Shown one piece after another: positions 1 to 12,437 of a DNA stretch of 64,000 bases. The DNA is taken from assembly GCA_947034885.2 (NCBI GenBank), contig OX344750.2:46475821-46539820 (forward strand), read 5' to 3'. Positions within the stretch are counted from its first letter, which is position 1. Every line of letters starts with the position of its first letter. The notes under the pieces are model-generated. The model ran no database searches, was not told the DNA's origin, and saw only the letters and a list, made by a program, of their open reading frames with translations. This DNA is from Thuidium tamariscinum (Eukaryota; Streptophyta; Bryopsida; Hypnales; Thuidiaceae). The position numbers and the translations under genes were made by a program.

Positions 1-590
1 AAAATCAACATTTTGACAAGCATTATCAATTTTTTTGAAATGTAAGTATGCAAATTCAAACTAGAACATGTTAGAGATTGATTAAGAAAAGAAAACACAA
101 CAATATCAATTATGGATTGAAAGATTATAGTGTTTGATCATGAGGGTGTTAAAATTGCAAAGGTGACTTGAAGTCTTTGAATGCTCTTTTGACATGTCAA
201 ATCTAAAATGTTGGTCACAAAAAAAATGAGGTTAAAGGACCTAACATGCATAACCCCAATGAATTTATAACTTCTCAAAACCTACTCTCCAATTCTTTTA
301 AATGAATTTCTAATGGTGGTTTTTCTCTAAGATCTAGTCTATTTGACTCTCATTTCTAAGGGCCCTCAATAACATGGAAAGTCAAGATTGCAATGGACAC
401 CTTGTACAAAACCTTGAATAGAAAAATCATAATCAATTATTTCTAAGATTGGGTTTTTGATGCTTGAACTAGACTTCAAAAATAAGTTTTCAAAAATATA
501 AACTACTAAAAATAGCAATTTATTTGGATTTTATTTCACTTTAAAGTTTTGCAAACATCAAATTTTGGTACCTTGGGCATTTAGGGATTA
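1..590 (-). repeat. Inverted copy of a TTAA-CCC transposon, cut by the window edge
   Basis: This stretch is the reverse complement, with scattered mismatches, of the element at 2296-2936. For example, the text around 60-140 (AAATTCAAACTAGA, GAAAACACAACAATATCA) reappears inverted around 2770-2835. The inner end at about 571-590 (CCTTGGGCATTTAGGGATTA) matches the inverted left end of the other copy (TTTAACCCCTAAATGCTCAA). The outer end should lie about 45-50 bases before the window start. No open frame is present. It is non-autonomous. Confidence 0.75.
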
Positions 591-2295
591 GGACATTTGA
601 AATGATGTATATCAAACTTTAGTTTTTTTTTCTCACCTTTTTTGAGATTGGAAAGCTAATTAATCCACTAGAGAATCTAAGTTTTACAAGATCCAATTGT
701 TTGGCTAAAAAGTTGTATTTTTTATTTTGACTTTTAATTTTTAATTTGGACAAATGATGAGAGGATTATTTAGCTTTGAAAATTTGTATAAGCTTACTTT
801 TCCTAGTATAAGGCTCTACCTACATTTGAAGTTGTTAAATCTTTTTGTAGAATAAAATTTGAGGCGTGGGACTCAAAAACTTAATAAAGCTATATTGTCA
901 AAAGCTTTGGCAACCTTGAAAAAACATTGTATTGTTCTTTGCTTGGTCATATTTCACACATTCAAAATTACTTTTAGATACCAATTTTTAAGGCAAGCCC
1001 CTTGGACTATTGAAGAATAAGATCTTATTGTTAAAAATTCTAAAATGTGGATAAAATTTTTATGTCCATGCTTTTTTTAGGAAAAAATGTTTTTGGTAAT
1101 TTTGATAGTAATTTTGAATTTTTGAGCCAATAGTATTTTTAATTATTTTATTTTGAATCTAACCATCATAAAGAGTAGTGAAAATTTGGTAAATTGGTGT
1201 TATATGCACTATTAAAACAAATTAGTCTTTTCTATATGTGTCTAGATATACAATGATTTCATCACATGTTTTTTGAGACTTCCATGAGACTATGGGCTTC
1301 TGAACTATGGGATCATTGTAGGAACTTTGGAAATGTTGTAGGAAAATTCTAGGAACTCTATTACATAAGCATGTTGACTTGGTTACAAAACTACCGTGTC
1401 AAATAATACTAATTAATTAATTAATTAAATTGAATTTATTTTTTAGATTGAATCTTTCTTAAGAAATTAGCTTTCAATTTTCTTATACTTTCTCAAATAT
1501 TTGAGATTTTTTTCTTTTAATTGATTATTTTTTGAATAGCCAGATTAGGAATGGTTGATGCACTATGCAAGGAACAATTTTGGTGAACAACCTTGAAACA
1601 ATCTCTTAAAAGGTTGAAAAAACATGTAATGGTGATGAACCATTTAAAAAAAGAACTTATTAAAATTTGAAAGAAAAAATCCTTTTAGGTTTCTCAAAAG
1701 TGATTTCTATATATGCAATCATAGAATTTTTTTCTAAATCAAGGAGTAGAGTTGGGATTATAAGTAGGCTATAGTTTCCAAAAAAGTTGGCAACCCTAAT
1801 ACTATTGGCCTAGGGCTTAGAAAATACAATGAGTCTCATCTTATTTGTCTTAATGTCTAAAGTTCTAATTTCTTCTAAAAAATTGTTGAATATTCTACTA
1901 TATTGTATTTGCTTGAAGAAACAAAACAAAAAAACATTTAAAAAATCTAACTATAGAATCTTATACTTAACTTGTTTGAGATGATGTGGTAAATATTTCA
2001 TAAAATTTGACCCTCTATAGACTGGAAGAAAGAGCATTCAAATTTGGAAAAAAATTCTTTTGAACTTTGTTCATCTATTCTAGATAATTTTGATTGCCAT
2101 TAATTTTGTAGAAATTTTTTGCTCTAAAAACTTTGGATTAAAATGTTTTTGCCTTTAAAAATTGAGTTGAGAGTCTTATAAATAAAATTCACAAAAAGAA
2201 CACTTGATTTTTATTCTTTAAAAAATTGTTAAGTAGAAGTCAATCCAGGCCAAGATTGAATGAAAATCAAAATTGTTAATAGCTCTAAGATGAGA
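591..2295. other. AT-rich spacer without a gene between two inverted element copies
   Basis: No coding frame or RNA gene is recognised. Around 1262-1640 there is a degenerate copy of an element also seen at 46575-46900: a left part with GTAGGAACTTTG and AATGTTGTAGG, a TAATTAATTAATTAA run in the middle, and a right part with GAACAACCTTGAAACAATCT. The remainder is A/T-rich sequence with no visible structure. Confidence 0.6.
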
Positions 2296-2936
2296 TTTAA
2301 CCCCTAAATGCTCAAGGCACTAGAATCTTGTATTTGCAAAACTTTGAAGTTAAATAAAACCTAACCAAGTTGCTATTCTAGTAGTTTATATTTTCAAAAA
2401 GTGTTTTTAAAAGTCTAGTTTCAATGTCAAAAATCCAATTTGGAAAATGGATGATGGTGATTTTTCTATTCAAGATTTTGTGTAAGGGTACCCATTGCAA
2501 TCTTGACTTTCTGTAGGATTGAGAGCTCTTGAAAATGAGCCTCATATAAACTAGATCTTGGAGAAAAAATCATATTCAAAATTCATTTACAAAAATTATA
2601 GAGTAGATTTTGAGAAGCCATAAATTGATTGGAGTTATGCATGTTAGGCCCTTAACCTCATATTTTTTTGGTCACCAATTTTTCAGATATGGCTTGCAAA
2701 AGAAGATAGAAAGACTTCACATTCCTTTTGCATTTTTTAACACCCTCATGGTCAAATATTATAATCTTTCACACCATAAGTGATATTGTTGTGTTTTCTT
2801 TTCCCATGCAATCTCTAACATGTCTAGTTTGAATTTGTACGTTTACAATTCAAAATAATTGATATATTGGCATTTTGTTCAACTTAGAACAAATTCCAAG
2901 AAGCTCAAAAGAGGCCTTGGCATTTAGAGGGTTAAA
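2296..2936 (+). repeat. TTAA-CCC type non-autonomous DNA transposon, complete copy
   Basis: The left end reads TTTAACCCCTAAATGCTCAA. The right end at about 2914-2936 is its inverted complement with few changes (CCTTGGCATTTAGAGGGTTA). The ends therefore have the form TTAA followed by CCC, as in piggyBac-type elements. Length is about 640 bases, with no open frame. An inverted sister copy lies at 1-590, which leaves a large inverted repeat with a spacer of about 1.7 kb. Confidence 0.75.
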
Positions 2937-3344
2937 CACAATAATCCCAATGGTGAGATTGTTTAAGCAAAAAACTTAACCTTCTCCAATTCTTTTTTGA
3001 AGAATTGTAGAAATTGCATTTAAAAATGAATCCTACAATTTATTTTTTCAAAAAGATGTTTAGATTGCTTGGAAAACAATTTTGTCCTTAATTTTCTCAT
3101 TAAAAGCCCAAATAGAATGAATTGAAGCTTTAAAACAAATAAGAATATAATATTATTTTAATAATTTAAATTTTTTATTTAGCCTTTTTGTGTTTTTTTG
3201 TGCTACATGCAAGTTCAATTTTAGATTCTTTATAGAATGACTTTCTCTCCCAAATACCAATTGAATTAAAAATTATATTCCCACAAAGTAATTAATTTCC
3301 CTATCTTCTAAGAATTTCAAAAAAGGTTTCACCAGAAATTTCAA

Positions 3345-3565
3345 CAACGCTAGTATCTGGGCATAGAAGTGTGAGCATGTGTGCCTTGAGCCTAAATATA
3401 AGTAAGTATTTTACACTCATTGAAGGTGTTTATAACATAAACACCTATAATATAGATACACTATAACCATTGAGGTGTTTATAATATAGACACCTATACT
3501 ATAAGTGTCTAGAATTCTAGACTCATAGGTTCACACTTTCTATGCTCACATATTAATAATTGTGT
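3345..3565. repeat. Mutator-like MITE, copy 1
   Basis: The left end CAACGCTAGTATCTGGGCAT runs into AGAAGTGTGAGC. The right end (TTCACACTTTCTATGCTCAC, then ATATTAATAATTGTG) is its approximate inverse. The interior is a chain of short TATAGGTG and CACCTATA palindromes. The same layout recurs at 9890-10127 and 58818-59056. No clear target duplication was found for this copy. Confidence 0.65.
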
Positions 3566-4820
3566 TGTCAATATAATATATCAAACTAATTGACCAAAAT
3601 CACACTATTTGCAAAATTATAATAATAATGTAGGCTACAATATTATTGAATAGTAGTAACTTCTAGCAAATAATATGTAATAGCAATTACTAATTTTTAA
3701 GTGTCTCTACTTTTTTCGTTACCTAATATAAAAATAATGGTGACTCCATTTTCATAATGTCACAAGATGGCATTTGGATGATTTCAAATGAGCCATATTG
3801 AAATGAAAAACTTCAAAATTTTTATTTGGTTTATTGAGAGTTCTTCAAAATCAATGTGTTTGCTCTAAGTGTTGGTAGAAAATGTAAAACAATTCAGTTT
3901 TCAACTTAGAACTTGAATAAAGCCATTAGCAAAAGTGGATGTTCATAGTGCCCCTATTCATGCATTGCTCACTTGCTTCAAGTTGTTTTTAATCAACATT
4001 CAAAACTACTTGCAATGTCTTTCTCTACAATTTACTAAATTAATTGAACAAAAAGTTTACAATATGGCCTCACAAAAGACAATGAAATTCTTATATTGTT
4101 GCTTTAATCCATAATGAATGAGATGTCAATGTTTTTCAAGAGAAAATTTCAAAAACTATCATGTTTGAGTGCATTGTCCAAAATTTGAAATAAAAACTTT
4201 GTTGTTGAACTTCAACCCTACAAAATGTAATTGACTATTGTGACAATGCATGGAAAAACTTTAGCCCATTTGACTACATGGATTGAAAGATTATAACATT
4301 TGAAGTGAAAACTAAACTTTTTATGATTTCTTTAAGCTAGGTTCATATATTTTGAACCCTCTCCAAGTTGTTGTTTTTGCTCTTGATGAATTTGGGTCTC
4401 CTCTATTTAATTCTAAATCTCAATACGTAAACTCATAGCAAAGTAAAGAGGTTATTGTGTGAATTGGTAAAACACTAGTAATTTTTGATAATTTCTTGTG
4501 AAGAGAAGGATTTAAAAAATTTTAAGCCCAAATAGTAAAATTTCCAATCATACATTTCAAACATAGAGAATTTTTTTGGAGGAGCTTTGAAGTCACAATT
4601 TTTTTTAAATGTTCATTTTTTTTCAAATTTTGCCATTAGTGTTAGTATGGTACTATGGTTTGATTCCTTTGGGAATGAGATTTCTGTGCTAAATGTATTT
4701 TTTCTTGCAATTACACATTATATCATATTAGTTACGTACATGCCAAATTTTAGAAGAAAATGAGGAATTTTGCAATAGATGCCAAAATTGTCCACATTGC
4801 CTTAAACTATTCACATTTCT
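3566..4820. other. AT-rich intergenic stretch, nothing recognised
   Basis: No gene, RNA or clear repeat boundary was seen. All frames are broken by frequent stops. Confidence 0.5.
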
Positions 4821-5662
4821 TTAACCCCTAAGTGCTCAAGTGACCATTTTATAGTCGCTGCCCAACTTCGAGCAGCATTTTTGGGCAAAACAAAACTTTT
4901 TTCAATTTTTTTTTTTCAAAATTTCAAAATATTGAATTGTGTTTCAACATTTGCATTCAAAACTAAGATTTATACGGTCAAACAAAAGTTATAGCAAAAA
5001 AAAGGAGAAATAGTACAAAGTGTCTAAAATTGCTTAGTGTTGAAAAACTTACTATTTGGGGGAAGTATTGATGCTCTCATTAATAAATATTTTTTATTTT
5101 TCAAACAAATCAATAAAAAATACAATTTTGACCAATAAAAAAAAATTTCAAATCCTAAAGATAGAAATTGTATTTTTGATGAATTTTTGAAGTTATATCT
5201 TCAAAATTCATTTGAAGAGAATCTATAAATATTTTTTTAATTTTGATCATATGGATACTTTCTACTTTTTGTGCTTTACATTATCTTCTTTGATGCTAAC
5301 TTCAAAAAGGTTGTCAAGCTTATATTTTGTAACACATTTGTATTTTGTCTTAATCCCTTGGGCTTTTAGAGGTTGAATATTTTGAATTTTTTTATAAATC
5401 AATAAAAAAACACAATTTTGACCAATAAAAAAAATTTCAAATCCTAAAAATAGAAATTGTATTTTTGGTGAATTTTTGAAGTTATATCTTCAAAATTCAT
5501 TTAAAAATAATCTAATTTTTTTTTTACTTTGACTGTATGAATACTTTCTACTTTTTGTGCTTTACATTATCTTCTTTGATACTAACTTCAAAAAAGTTGT
5601 AACACTTATATTTTATAACACATTCGTGTTTTGTCCTAACCCCTTGGGCTTTTAGGGGTTAA
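4821..5662 (+). repeat. TTAA-CCC transposon with a duplicated right end
   Basis: It begins TTAACCCCTAAGTGCTCAAG and ends CTTGGGCTTTTAGGGGTTAA, inverted ends flanked by TTAA. The right half is present twice in tandem, about 5093-5370 and 5395-5662. Both units carry AATTTCAAATCCTAAA, GTTATATCTTCAAAATTCAT and TACTTTCTACTTTTTGTGCT, and both end in CCCTTGGGCTTTTAG. The inner end is degenerate (AGAGGTTGA). No open frame. Confidence 0.75.
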
Positions 5663-6116
5663 GCAATACAACTTTTGGTCCACGATTCCTATTGAAATAT
5701 TTTAGAGCTCCAATAAAAAGGATAAAGGTTCCCAAATAATTTCAAAATTTTGAAAGCATTTGTTAAAAGTTGACTTTGTATGACCCTAATTGAGTCTTGA
5801 AGTGTTTGTTGAATAGACACTCAATCCTCAAGAGATTAATGTTTTTCTATCTTATGAACATTATGTTTCAATTGGGTAATAGTGACTATGCAAATTTCAC
5901 CAATACTAGTGTGCATTGTGCCATTGTCATAGTCAAAATCAAAGTAAAAGTAATTTCCTAATTTTTTAATCCATTAAAATTTTGAAATTTGATAACATTC
6001 TTGCCATGAGTCCAAATGCCATGAAACCAAGCCCATGCATTCCTCCTCATTGAGGGCTTTCCAACAATATGAAGCATGTGACCGGGGGATACACGGTTAA
6101 AGAGATGTAAGTGTGA

Positions 6117-6145
6117 CAAACAAACAAACAAACAAACAAAACAAA
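6117..6145 (+). repeat. (CAAA)n microsatellite
   Basis: A CAAA tetranucleotide is repeated about six times with one A-run interruption. Confidence 0.85.
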
Positions 6146-6162
6146 TAGCCTATCTTTAGATT

Positions 6163-6378
6163 TGTCATTCTTTGACCCTACGCCACCACGGATGTCTGGC
6201 GTCCTTTGAATGACAAAGAATCTTTCCTTGTAGGATAGAAGTGTAACTTTTCATCCTCGGTATTAGGGACGGAAAGGGAAAATCTTCTATAGTACTTTGA
6301 CTTCCAATGAGTATATTTAGCTACACAATATCAAAATGCATGATTTCCATGGCTACCATTCTGTCCTTCAAGGGTTAA
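6163..6378. repeat. Short TTAA-CCC family element, related to the receptor-kinase intron copy
   Basis: The stretch from AATGACAAAGAATCTTTCCT to the end (CTTCAAGGGTTAA) matches 53734-53923 with few changes, including TTCCAATGAGTATATTT and CAAAATGCATGATTTCCATG. Its left part forms a hairpin: GTCATTC at 6164 pairs with GAATGAC near 6210. The right end is GGG-TTAA. The left terminus is not clear. Confidence 0.65.
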
Positions 6379-6955
6379 ACTAAAATCTACTCTGTGAAAA
6401 ACTTTCAAGTGTTTGTCATTTACCTACTTAGATGGATTGTTTTAGCCAATATAACTTTCAATTTGTAGAGTCCAAAAATCTAAGGTAAACAAATCCAAAC
6501 TAATATACTCATACTATTAGGTGATTCCAAGAAACAATGGAATTATTTCAAATCACATGTTGTATATTCTCTATGTCTTCTTTAATAACTTTTAAATTAG
6601 TTTTCTTTCAATTTAAAGATTAATCTTGCTAATTTGTCTCAAGGTTTTCATGTTTAAAAAAAATTTACAATACCCAAAATTAAGAATCTCAAGGTGAGCT
6701 TCAAATGCTGTATTCTTACTCCAGATTTAAATTGACTTTGAAAAGAAAACTTGAAAACAATAAATATTGTGAACTCTAGTTGCATGTATAGACAAATCTT
6801 TTGCACTTAGGCTTTTAGACATTAAAAAAAAAGAGTTGATTTTCATTTCTTGGATGGTATATCAATTTCAATAATTTCATAAAAATTATATTTGAATTAA
6901 ATATTTTTATTTATTAATACTTTAAATGTCATCGTATCTAGTTTCTTAAGATTTT

Positions 6956-7589
6956 GCATTAGATGAAATTTGAGGGCAACAAGCATTAGAAGAAATTTGA
7001 GGCCTCTAAAGGGCCGTTTCGGGATTGTTCTCGAAACAGTTCACGAAATGGTCGAGAGCTGTTAGGCCGGTATTTTTTGGGGGAAAAAAAGTTTTTTTCT
7101 GGGTCCTGAAATGCCAAAAAAAGTCAATTTTTTTTTAAAATTAAAAAAATTACGTGGCAATGGCGGCATTGCCCCTGCCACATCGAATTCATGTGATTCT
7201 GTAGTTTATTGCATTCCTAGACTATGGGAACTCGCAATCTCTTGGAGCCTTGAAATTTCTTCTAATGAGACTTATTTGGAGCTATTCCTTTGGTAGTTTC
7301 CTATACTATATAGGAATTGCAAACTAACCCCAACAATCTTACTTTTTGAATTTTCAAAACAAAAAATTAAATTTTCTTTTTTCAAAAATTTCAAAAAGTA
7401 TTAAGAAATTGACAACTAAACAAAAAAATGATATTTTTAAATTTAATCAATCAATTAATTAAATTAAATTATGACATGGCACAATCTTGGCTAGTTGGCC
7501 ATGCTACATTTTTGATGTGACAATGTTCCTAGAGTTCCCACAATTTGGAAACTAGCAATCTTTTTTTGCCCTCAACTTTCATCTAATGC
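6956..7589. repeat. CATTAGA-family MITE (outer element), interrupted by a sister element
   Basis: The outer ends are GCATTAGATGAAATTTGAGG on the left and CCCTCAACTTTCATCTAATG on the right. About 27 bases inside the left end a second family member (6983-7267) begins, which makes this a nested insertion. Without the insert the outer element is about 350 bases, near the 270-320 typical of the other copies here. Confidence 0.7.
6983..7267. repeat. CATTAGA-family MITE (inner element)
   Basis: The left end is GCATTAGAAGAAATTTGAGG. The right end GCCTTGAAATTTCTTCTAAT is its near-perfect inverse, and the length is 285 bases. Close to the left end it carries GGGCCGTTTCGGGATTG, a subterminal motif also found inverted near the right end of the copy at 36195-36481. 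The 61-codon frame inside it is not a gene. Confidence 0.75.
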
Positions 7590-9530
7590 ATTTTCTTCTT
7601 TTTTATATTTGAAAAATTACTTTGGGCTTCATTTTTTAAAATGAATTTGTAGAGGTCTAAACATTGGTCCTACTTGAATTTATCACCAAAATTGAGTTTC
7701 TAATTTTAAGACATTACTAATAATTTATATAATTGATGCTAAATGAAACTGCAACAAATCATATAAAAATTAATTACACTGAACTTGTAGTATTCCAATA
7801 CCTATATATCTTTCAAAATCCATGTTTTCAATATGAAATCATACCTATAGGTGATTGTAAGATATGATTATCTTTTTTTTGGTCCTCTTGGCCTTGGAGA
7901 GGTGGTTTTTGTTCACAATTTTTGCATCTTAAGTCATTTTTCTGTAAAATATAAAATAAAATTAAGGAGACATAATAGTTTTAGACTTTGAGTAATTTTT
8001 TTTCTTGTATTTAAAAATTAACCTTTTTTTAAAAACAACCCTTAAATGAATATCTAACTTTGCCATGGTATATTTACTAGTGGATGCTTGTGTTGGTGGT
8101 GTCAGTACACAACTCTCATTGGAAAAAAATCACACCTTCAAAGGGCTCCAAGAAAGTCTAGAGAAGACCTTGAATCTTATATTTAATATTGCACTTTCAT
8201 TATTTTTTCTCCCATTGCTTTTCACATTATATTGGAATGTCAATTGGTTTAAAATCCAAGTAATAGAGGTCCAATTCATTATTAAACATTTTTTAATGTG
8301 GTGTACCTTGCACTTTTTACCAAGTTGTATGTTAAAATAAACAAAAAATGGTCAAAATAGTTTGATTACCATCAACCATCAAGAATCTCCTTTTTTTGAG
8401 GATGTGAAAGACTTATTTCATTGACATTTAGCAAAAATGATGGGTGGTGAGGTTCTTTTCATAATGAAATCAATTTTCCATATTGAATCTTCAAAAAATA
8501 CAAGATAATTTGAAGATGAGAGCTTAACCACTTGCAATTAAGTCAAAACATAAAATTGTGCTTAAAGAGTAAATTTAGACGTCATTTTAGCAAAGTAGAA
8601 TATTTTTCTTCAAAAAACTTTGAACTAAACAAAGTTAATCAATCTAATTTTTATCTCTATAAATCTATTTGAGGTTTTGAGACTCCGACTAAAATTTGTG
8701 GACAAATTTTAGAGAAGGTTTGGAAGGGTTGTTTTCTTTGACATTTTCAAACACCCTTGCAAAATTTTGTCCATAATCTTTTATTGGACACTCTGAACCT
8801 CAAATGGATTTTTTGAAATTAAACTAAGGCCAATTCCTCAAATTTTTTTAAAATAATTTTTATGAGAAATTATTTTTCTATGCTAAAATGATATCTAAAA
8901 TCCTACTTTTTGCACAATTCCTATGTTTTGACTTAACTATGAGTGGTTGAGTTTCTATTAACCTAATTTACATATCCAAAATGGATTGTTTTACCTACTA
9001 CTCACCTACTTGTGTACAAATTTTCTCTTATCACCTTTAAACATATAAAATTAAGTCGCTTTTGATATGAAGGCATGAAGTTAGTTGTCCAAATGATTAG
9101 AATTGATTAAATGCCTTCAATTCTAAATTGATTAATAATCTTAAATGGATTTAGGGTTGGTTATTAAACACCTTTTGTATTGCACCTTGAATACTATGTC
9201 TTGACTACCTTTTCAAAACTTAGAAAAGTTGAACCACCAATTAGTAGGATTCTATGAGGGCCATGCAAGATATAGAAATCCAAAAGTATATCATTTCTCG
9301 GTGATCCCTCGAGAAGCTTGATTTTTTCTCTGATGCATATCATATGGCCTTGATTATAATTACTTATAATGCATATTAGTCCAATTATATACATAAAATG
9401 AATATTTTTTGAGAACAAAAATAGAATTGAAAACCTAATTATATTAGTTTTTTTAATACATGTATTATGAAATAAGGTGTATAATACAAGAGTTGTGTAC
9501 CAAGGGTGATTGGGTGGATTTGATACTATC
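7590..9530. other. AT-rich intergenic stretch, nothing coding
   Basis: No gene was recognised. Near 7850 (GGTGATTGTAAGATATGATT, then GGTCCTCTTGGCCTTGG and GGTGGTTTTTGTTCACAA) there is a degenerate left end like that of the element at 19961. A matching right end was not found. Confidence 0.5.
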
Positions 9531-10700
9531 TCGAGGGGACACTCTTACTACATTTGGGGGCCCCACGTGCGGTAGAGGGGTATTTTTTGGGGGCCTATTT
9601 ACCTCCTAGACAGCATTAAGAGGGCCCATATCATTACCTAATGTGGAAAAATCTCCTATATAATCATCTATATCATTACTTATAATATCTAGGTCAATGC
9701 AATTTTTTTAACCTATATTTTTTGTAAGTAAAAAAATAAAACAAAAAAATAATGAGAAAGTAAAAGTGACAAGGAAAAGTTCATAGAAAAAAGGATTTAA
9801 TCTCTAACTTAAAATCTTATACAATCTCAAATAATGCTATGTTCAAGGTTTAGAAAATGCAGTTTTTATTGAAAGAGCACTTTGAACATCACGGTTGCTA
9901 GTATGTGAGCATAGAAGTGTGAGCTTATGAGCCTAAAAAATGATGCACCTATAGTATAGGTGCTTATTCTATAAAAACCTTCTATGATAAGAGTGTATTT
10001 ATACTATAGGTATGTTTATTGTAGGTAGTTTTACTATAAACACCTTTAAAGGTGGTAGTATATCTACTTATATACAAATTAGAAGCTCACATGCTGGCAT
10101 GTTCCTGCTCACACATTAGCATCGTTGCTTTGAACATACATACTTTCAAATGCATTGACATGTGAATGTAAACAATAAGCACATCTCAACACCAATTAGC
10201 ATGAATGAATCAAATACAAAACATTAGAATTGAAAGCCATACTTGAATTAGAGGCCAGATAAAGAATGTGTTCAAAAATACAAAGCCAAAATCAAAAGTA
10301 CTAAATGTGCAAAGTACTGAAAATGTACCTCAATGTCAAAATGCAGACAAGAAGAAATGCCTTCATCTATATTGATATCGCACCTTCATCTATTTATTGT
10401 ATTGTAACTATAACATACAAGTACTCTACTATTGAAACTCTAATTTAGTACAACCAGATCCTATTATATACAATTCCTTGGATTCAATTCTCTTGCCCCT
10501 AAATTACATATATCTAAAAATGAATGAACCATATCTTTTCACTACTTACATTGCTTAAAAAGGACTTGCCACTTTTCATATCCCGTACTTTATATGTAAT
10601 TTTTTTAATAAATATTTATAAATATTACCCAAAATGAATTAAATCCACCCTATGTTCCGTTGCATGTAGGTTCCTAAAATGCGGGAAGTATTTCTCCCAA
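9531..10700. mobile_element. hAT-like non-autonomous element carrying a nested Mutator-like MITE
   Basis: The left end has GAGGGGACACTCTTACTAC followed by CCCCACGTGCGG. The right end has TTCCGTTGCATGTAGG, then GCGGGAAGTATTTCTCCC. Both match the ends of the cleaner copy at 30878-31175. Flanks share TACTAT, a possible worn 8-bp target duplication. The element has grown to about 1.17 kb by insertions, including the MITE at 9890-10127. No transposase frame was seen. Confidence 0.6.
9890..10127. mobile_element. Mutator-like MITE, copy 2, with target-site duplication
   Basis: The left end CACGGTTGCTAGTATGTGAG and the right end CTCACACATTAGCATCGTTG are approximate inverses. It is flanked on both sides by CTTTGAACAT (9880-9889 and 10128-10137), a duplication of 9-10 bases, which is typical of Mutator-like transposons. 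The 238-base interior has no open frame. Confidence 0.8.
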
Positions 10701-11880
10701 GGGTACTATTTTTTTTTAATCAAAAATTGTAGATTTGAAGGTAAAAAATGGGTGATATGGACTCACTGAAGACTGAAGTTAAGTAAGTGCATGAAGAGAT
10801 TTTTTGAATATAGTGAAGTGTCAACCTTCACATTTGTTTAAAATGCATTACCTATCTACAAGTGTAGAGAATACATTTTTTTGAATTTTTTTTATTGTAT
10901 TACTATTTACTCTAAAAATCAAACATCGAAGTATTTTTTTTTATCATTCTATTGTTCTTTTCTTTGTATGTTTAATTTTATTTTCTATGCATCAAAGTAG
11001 CATGCATGTGAAAATTTAGGATTCTTTCTCTATCCTTGTCTATCTGTGTATGTATATTGCAAAATTTGGTTCTAAAATTGCCCTACCCTAATGAAATTGA
11101 CGTTACATCTTGCAATTGTTGGGTGGAACTACAATATATATTAAGAATGTTCCTAAATCATATTAATCCAATGATATATTGTATATTCCAACACATAATA
11201 GGGTTATTGGTTTTTCATTTTAACGATGAAATGTTACATAGGCAAACAATGGTCTATGGATGACAAATGGCTTTCAAAATTTCTCTGAAATTGAAGAATG
11301 CACCTATTAAATCATATAAGAGATCAATTTTGGCAAAATAACCTTATTGATTGGTCTCATCCTTTCCAAGTTAATTCTAAAGCAATCCAATACTCAAGTT
11401 TCATTATCATTATTGCATGTATGAAAGTCATTCAAATTTGTTGCCATACTTTATCAAGTTGTTGTTCTATCTGATGGTTGGATTTGGTGATACTAGAGTA
11501 TGTGTATTTTTAAAAACTACAAATTTGGAAGTATATCAAGTAGTTGACCAAGCCAAAATTACTTTGATTCTAGTTCAAAATTAGATTTGCAAAAATGAGG
11601 TCACACTTAATGAACACAAAAATTTGAAAAATCACCATATCAAGAGAATCTTATTTCAAATCAATTCCAACAAATTTTACTCAAAAAATGATGATATTTT
11701 GCTCGTAAAGTTGTAATTGAATTAAGAAGGAAATTTAAAATTTTCCTTTCAAAATTGATAAAAAATTATTGGTGATAGCATTGATGAATCCAACCTTATG
11801 GTTGGAATCAAAACCTCAAAATCTACAATTTTGATTTCAGGCTCTGGATTTTTAGTGATAAAAGAAAAAAAATTGTGTGT
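10701..11880. other. AT-rich intergenic stretch, nothing recognised
   Basis: No gene or clear repeat ends were seen. Base composition changes to a higher GC level near 11890, which marks the start of the first gene island. Confidence 0.5.
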
Positions 11881-12437
11881 GACAAAATCATGCCTCAGCC
11901 TGCTCTACCGTAATCGGGTTCCATAGATCTCTCTCTAACATACATGTCTGACAAGGAGCGGTGCATCGGCAGCCCGAAGTCAGTCCTGCTTCAGCCATGC
12001 ATCCCGCCCTCAGTGCAAATGAGTTAAGGTCATGACAGAAAATTAAATTCCATTGAGAGTACTGTGAGAATTCGGAAAGATATAATCGTGAGGAAATATT
12101 GAATCTAAGTTAGCTAGCCTTTCATTGCTGTGTAATCCTGAACATTACACTCAAATTTGGCAGCCGTGTGAAGGCTGTGTTGGGGCCTAGACCTCGATGC
12201 AATGGAGGATTGTGTTTGCTTTGGGTCCAGAATGAATTGAAGGACCAGTGCAAAGAACACTACATCTGCTCTCAGCTCTAGCTTTAGCTCTTTCAAGAGA
12301 TTATGTATTCTTGAGCAGTCTAACTACTCTAGATCTATGATTTAAAGGGGTAATACACGACTCCAAATTATCAGTGAGGACGGCGTGCCCTCTAATTTTG
12401 CAAAGACTGGTACGTACGATCACATATGTATCTGAAG

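Noticed and set aside
7111-7296. Open frame of 61 codons
   Set aside because: It overlaps the inner MITE and its inverted end; not a gene.
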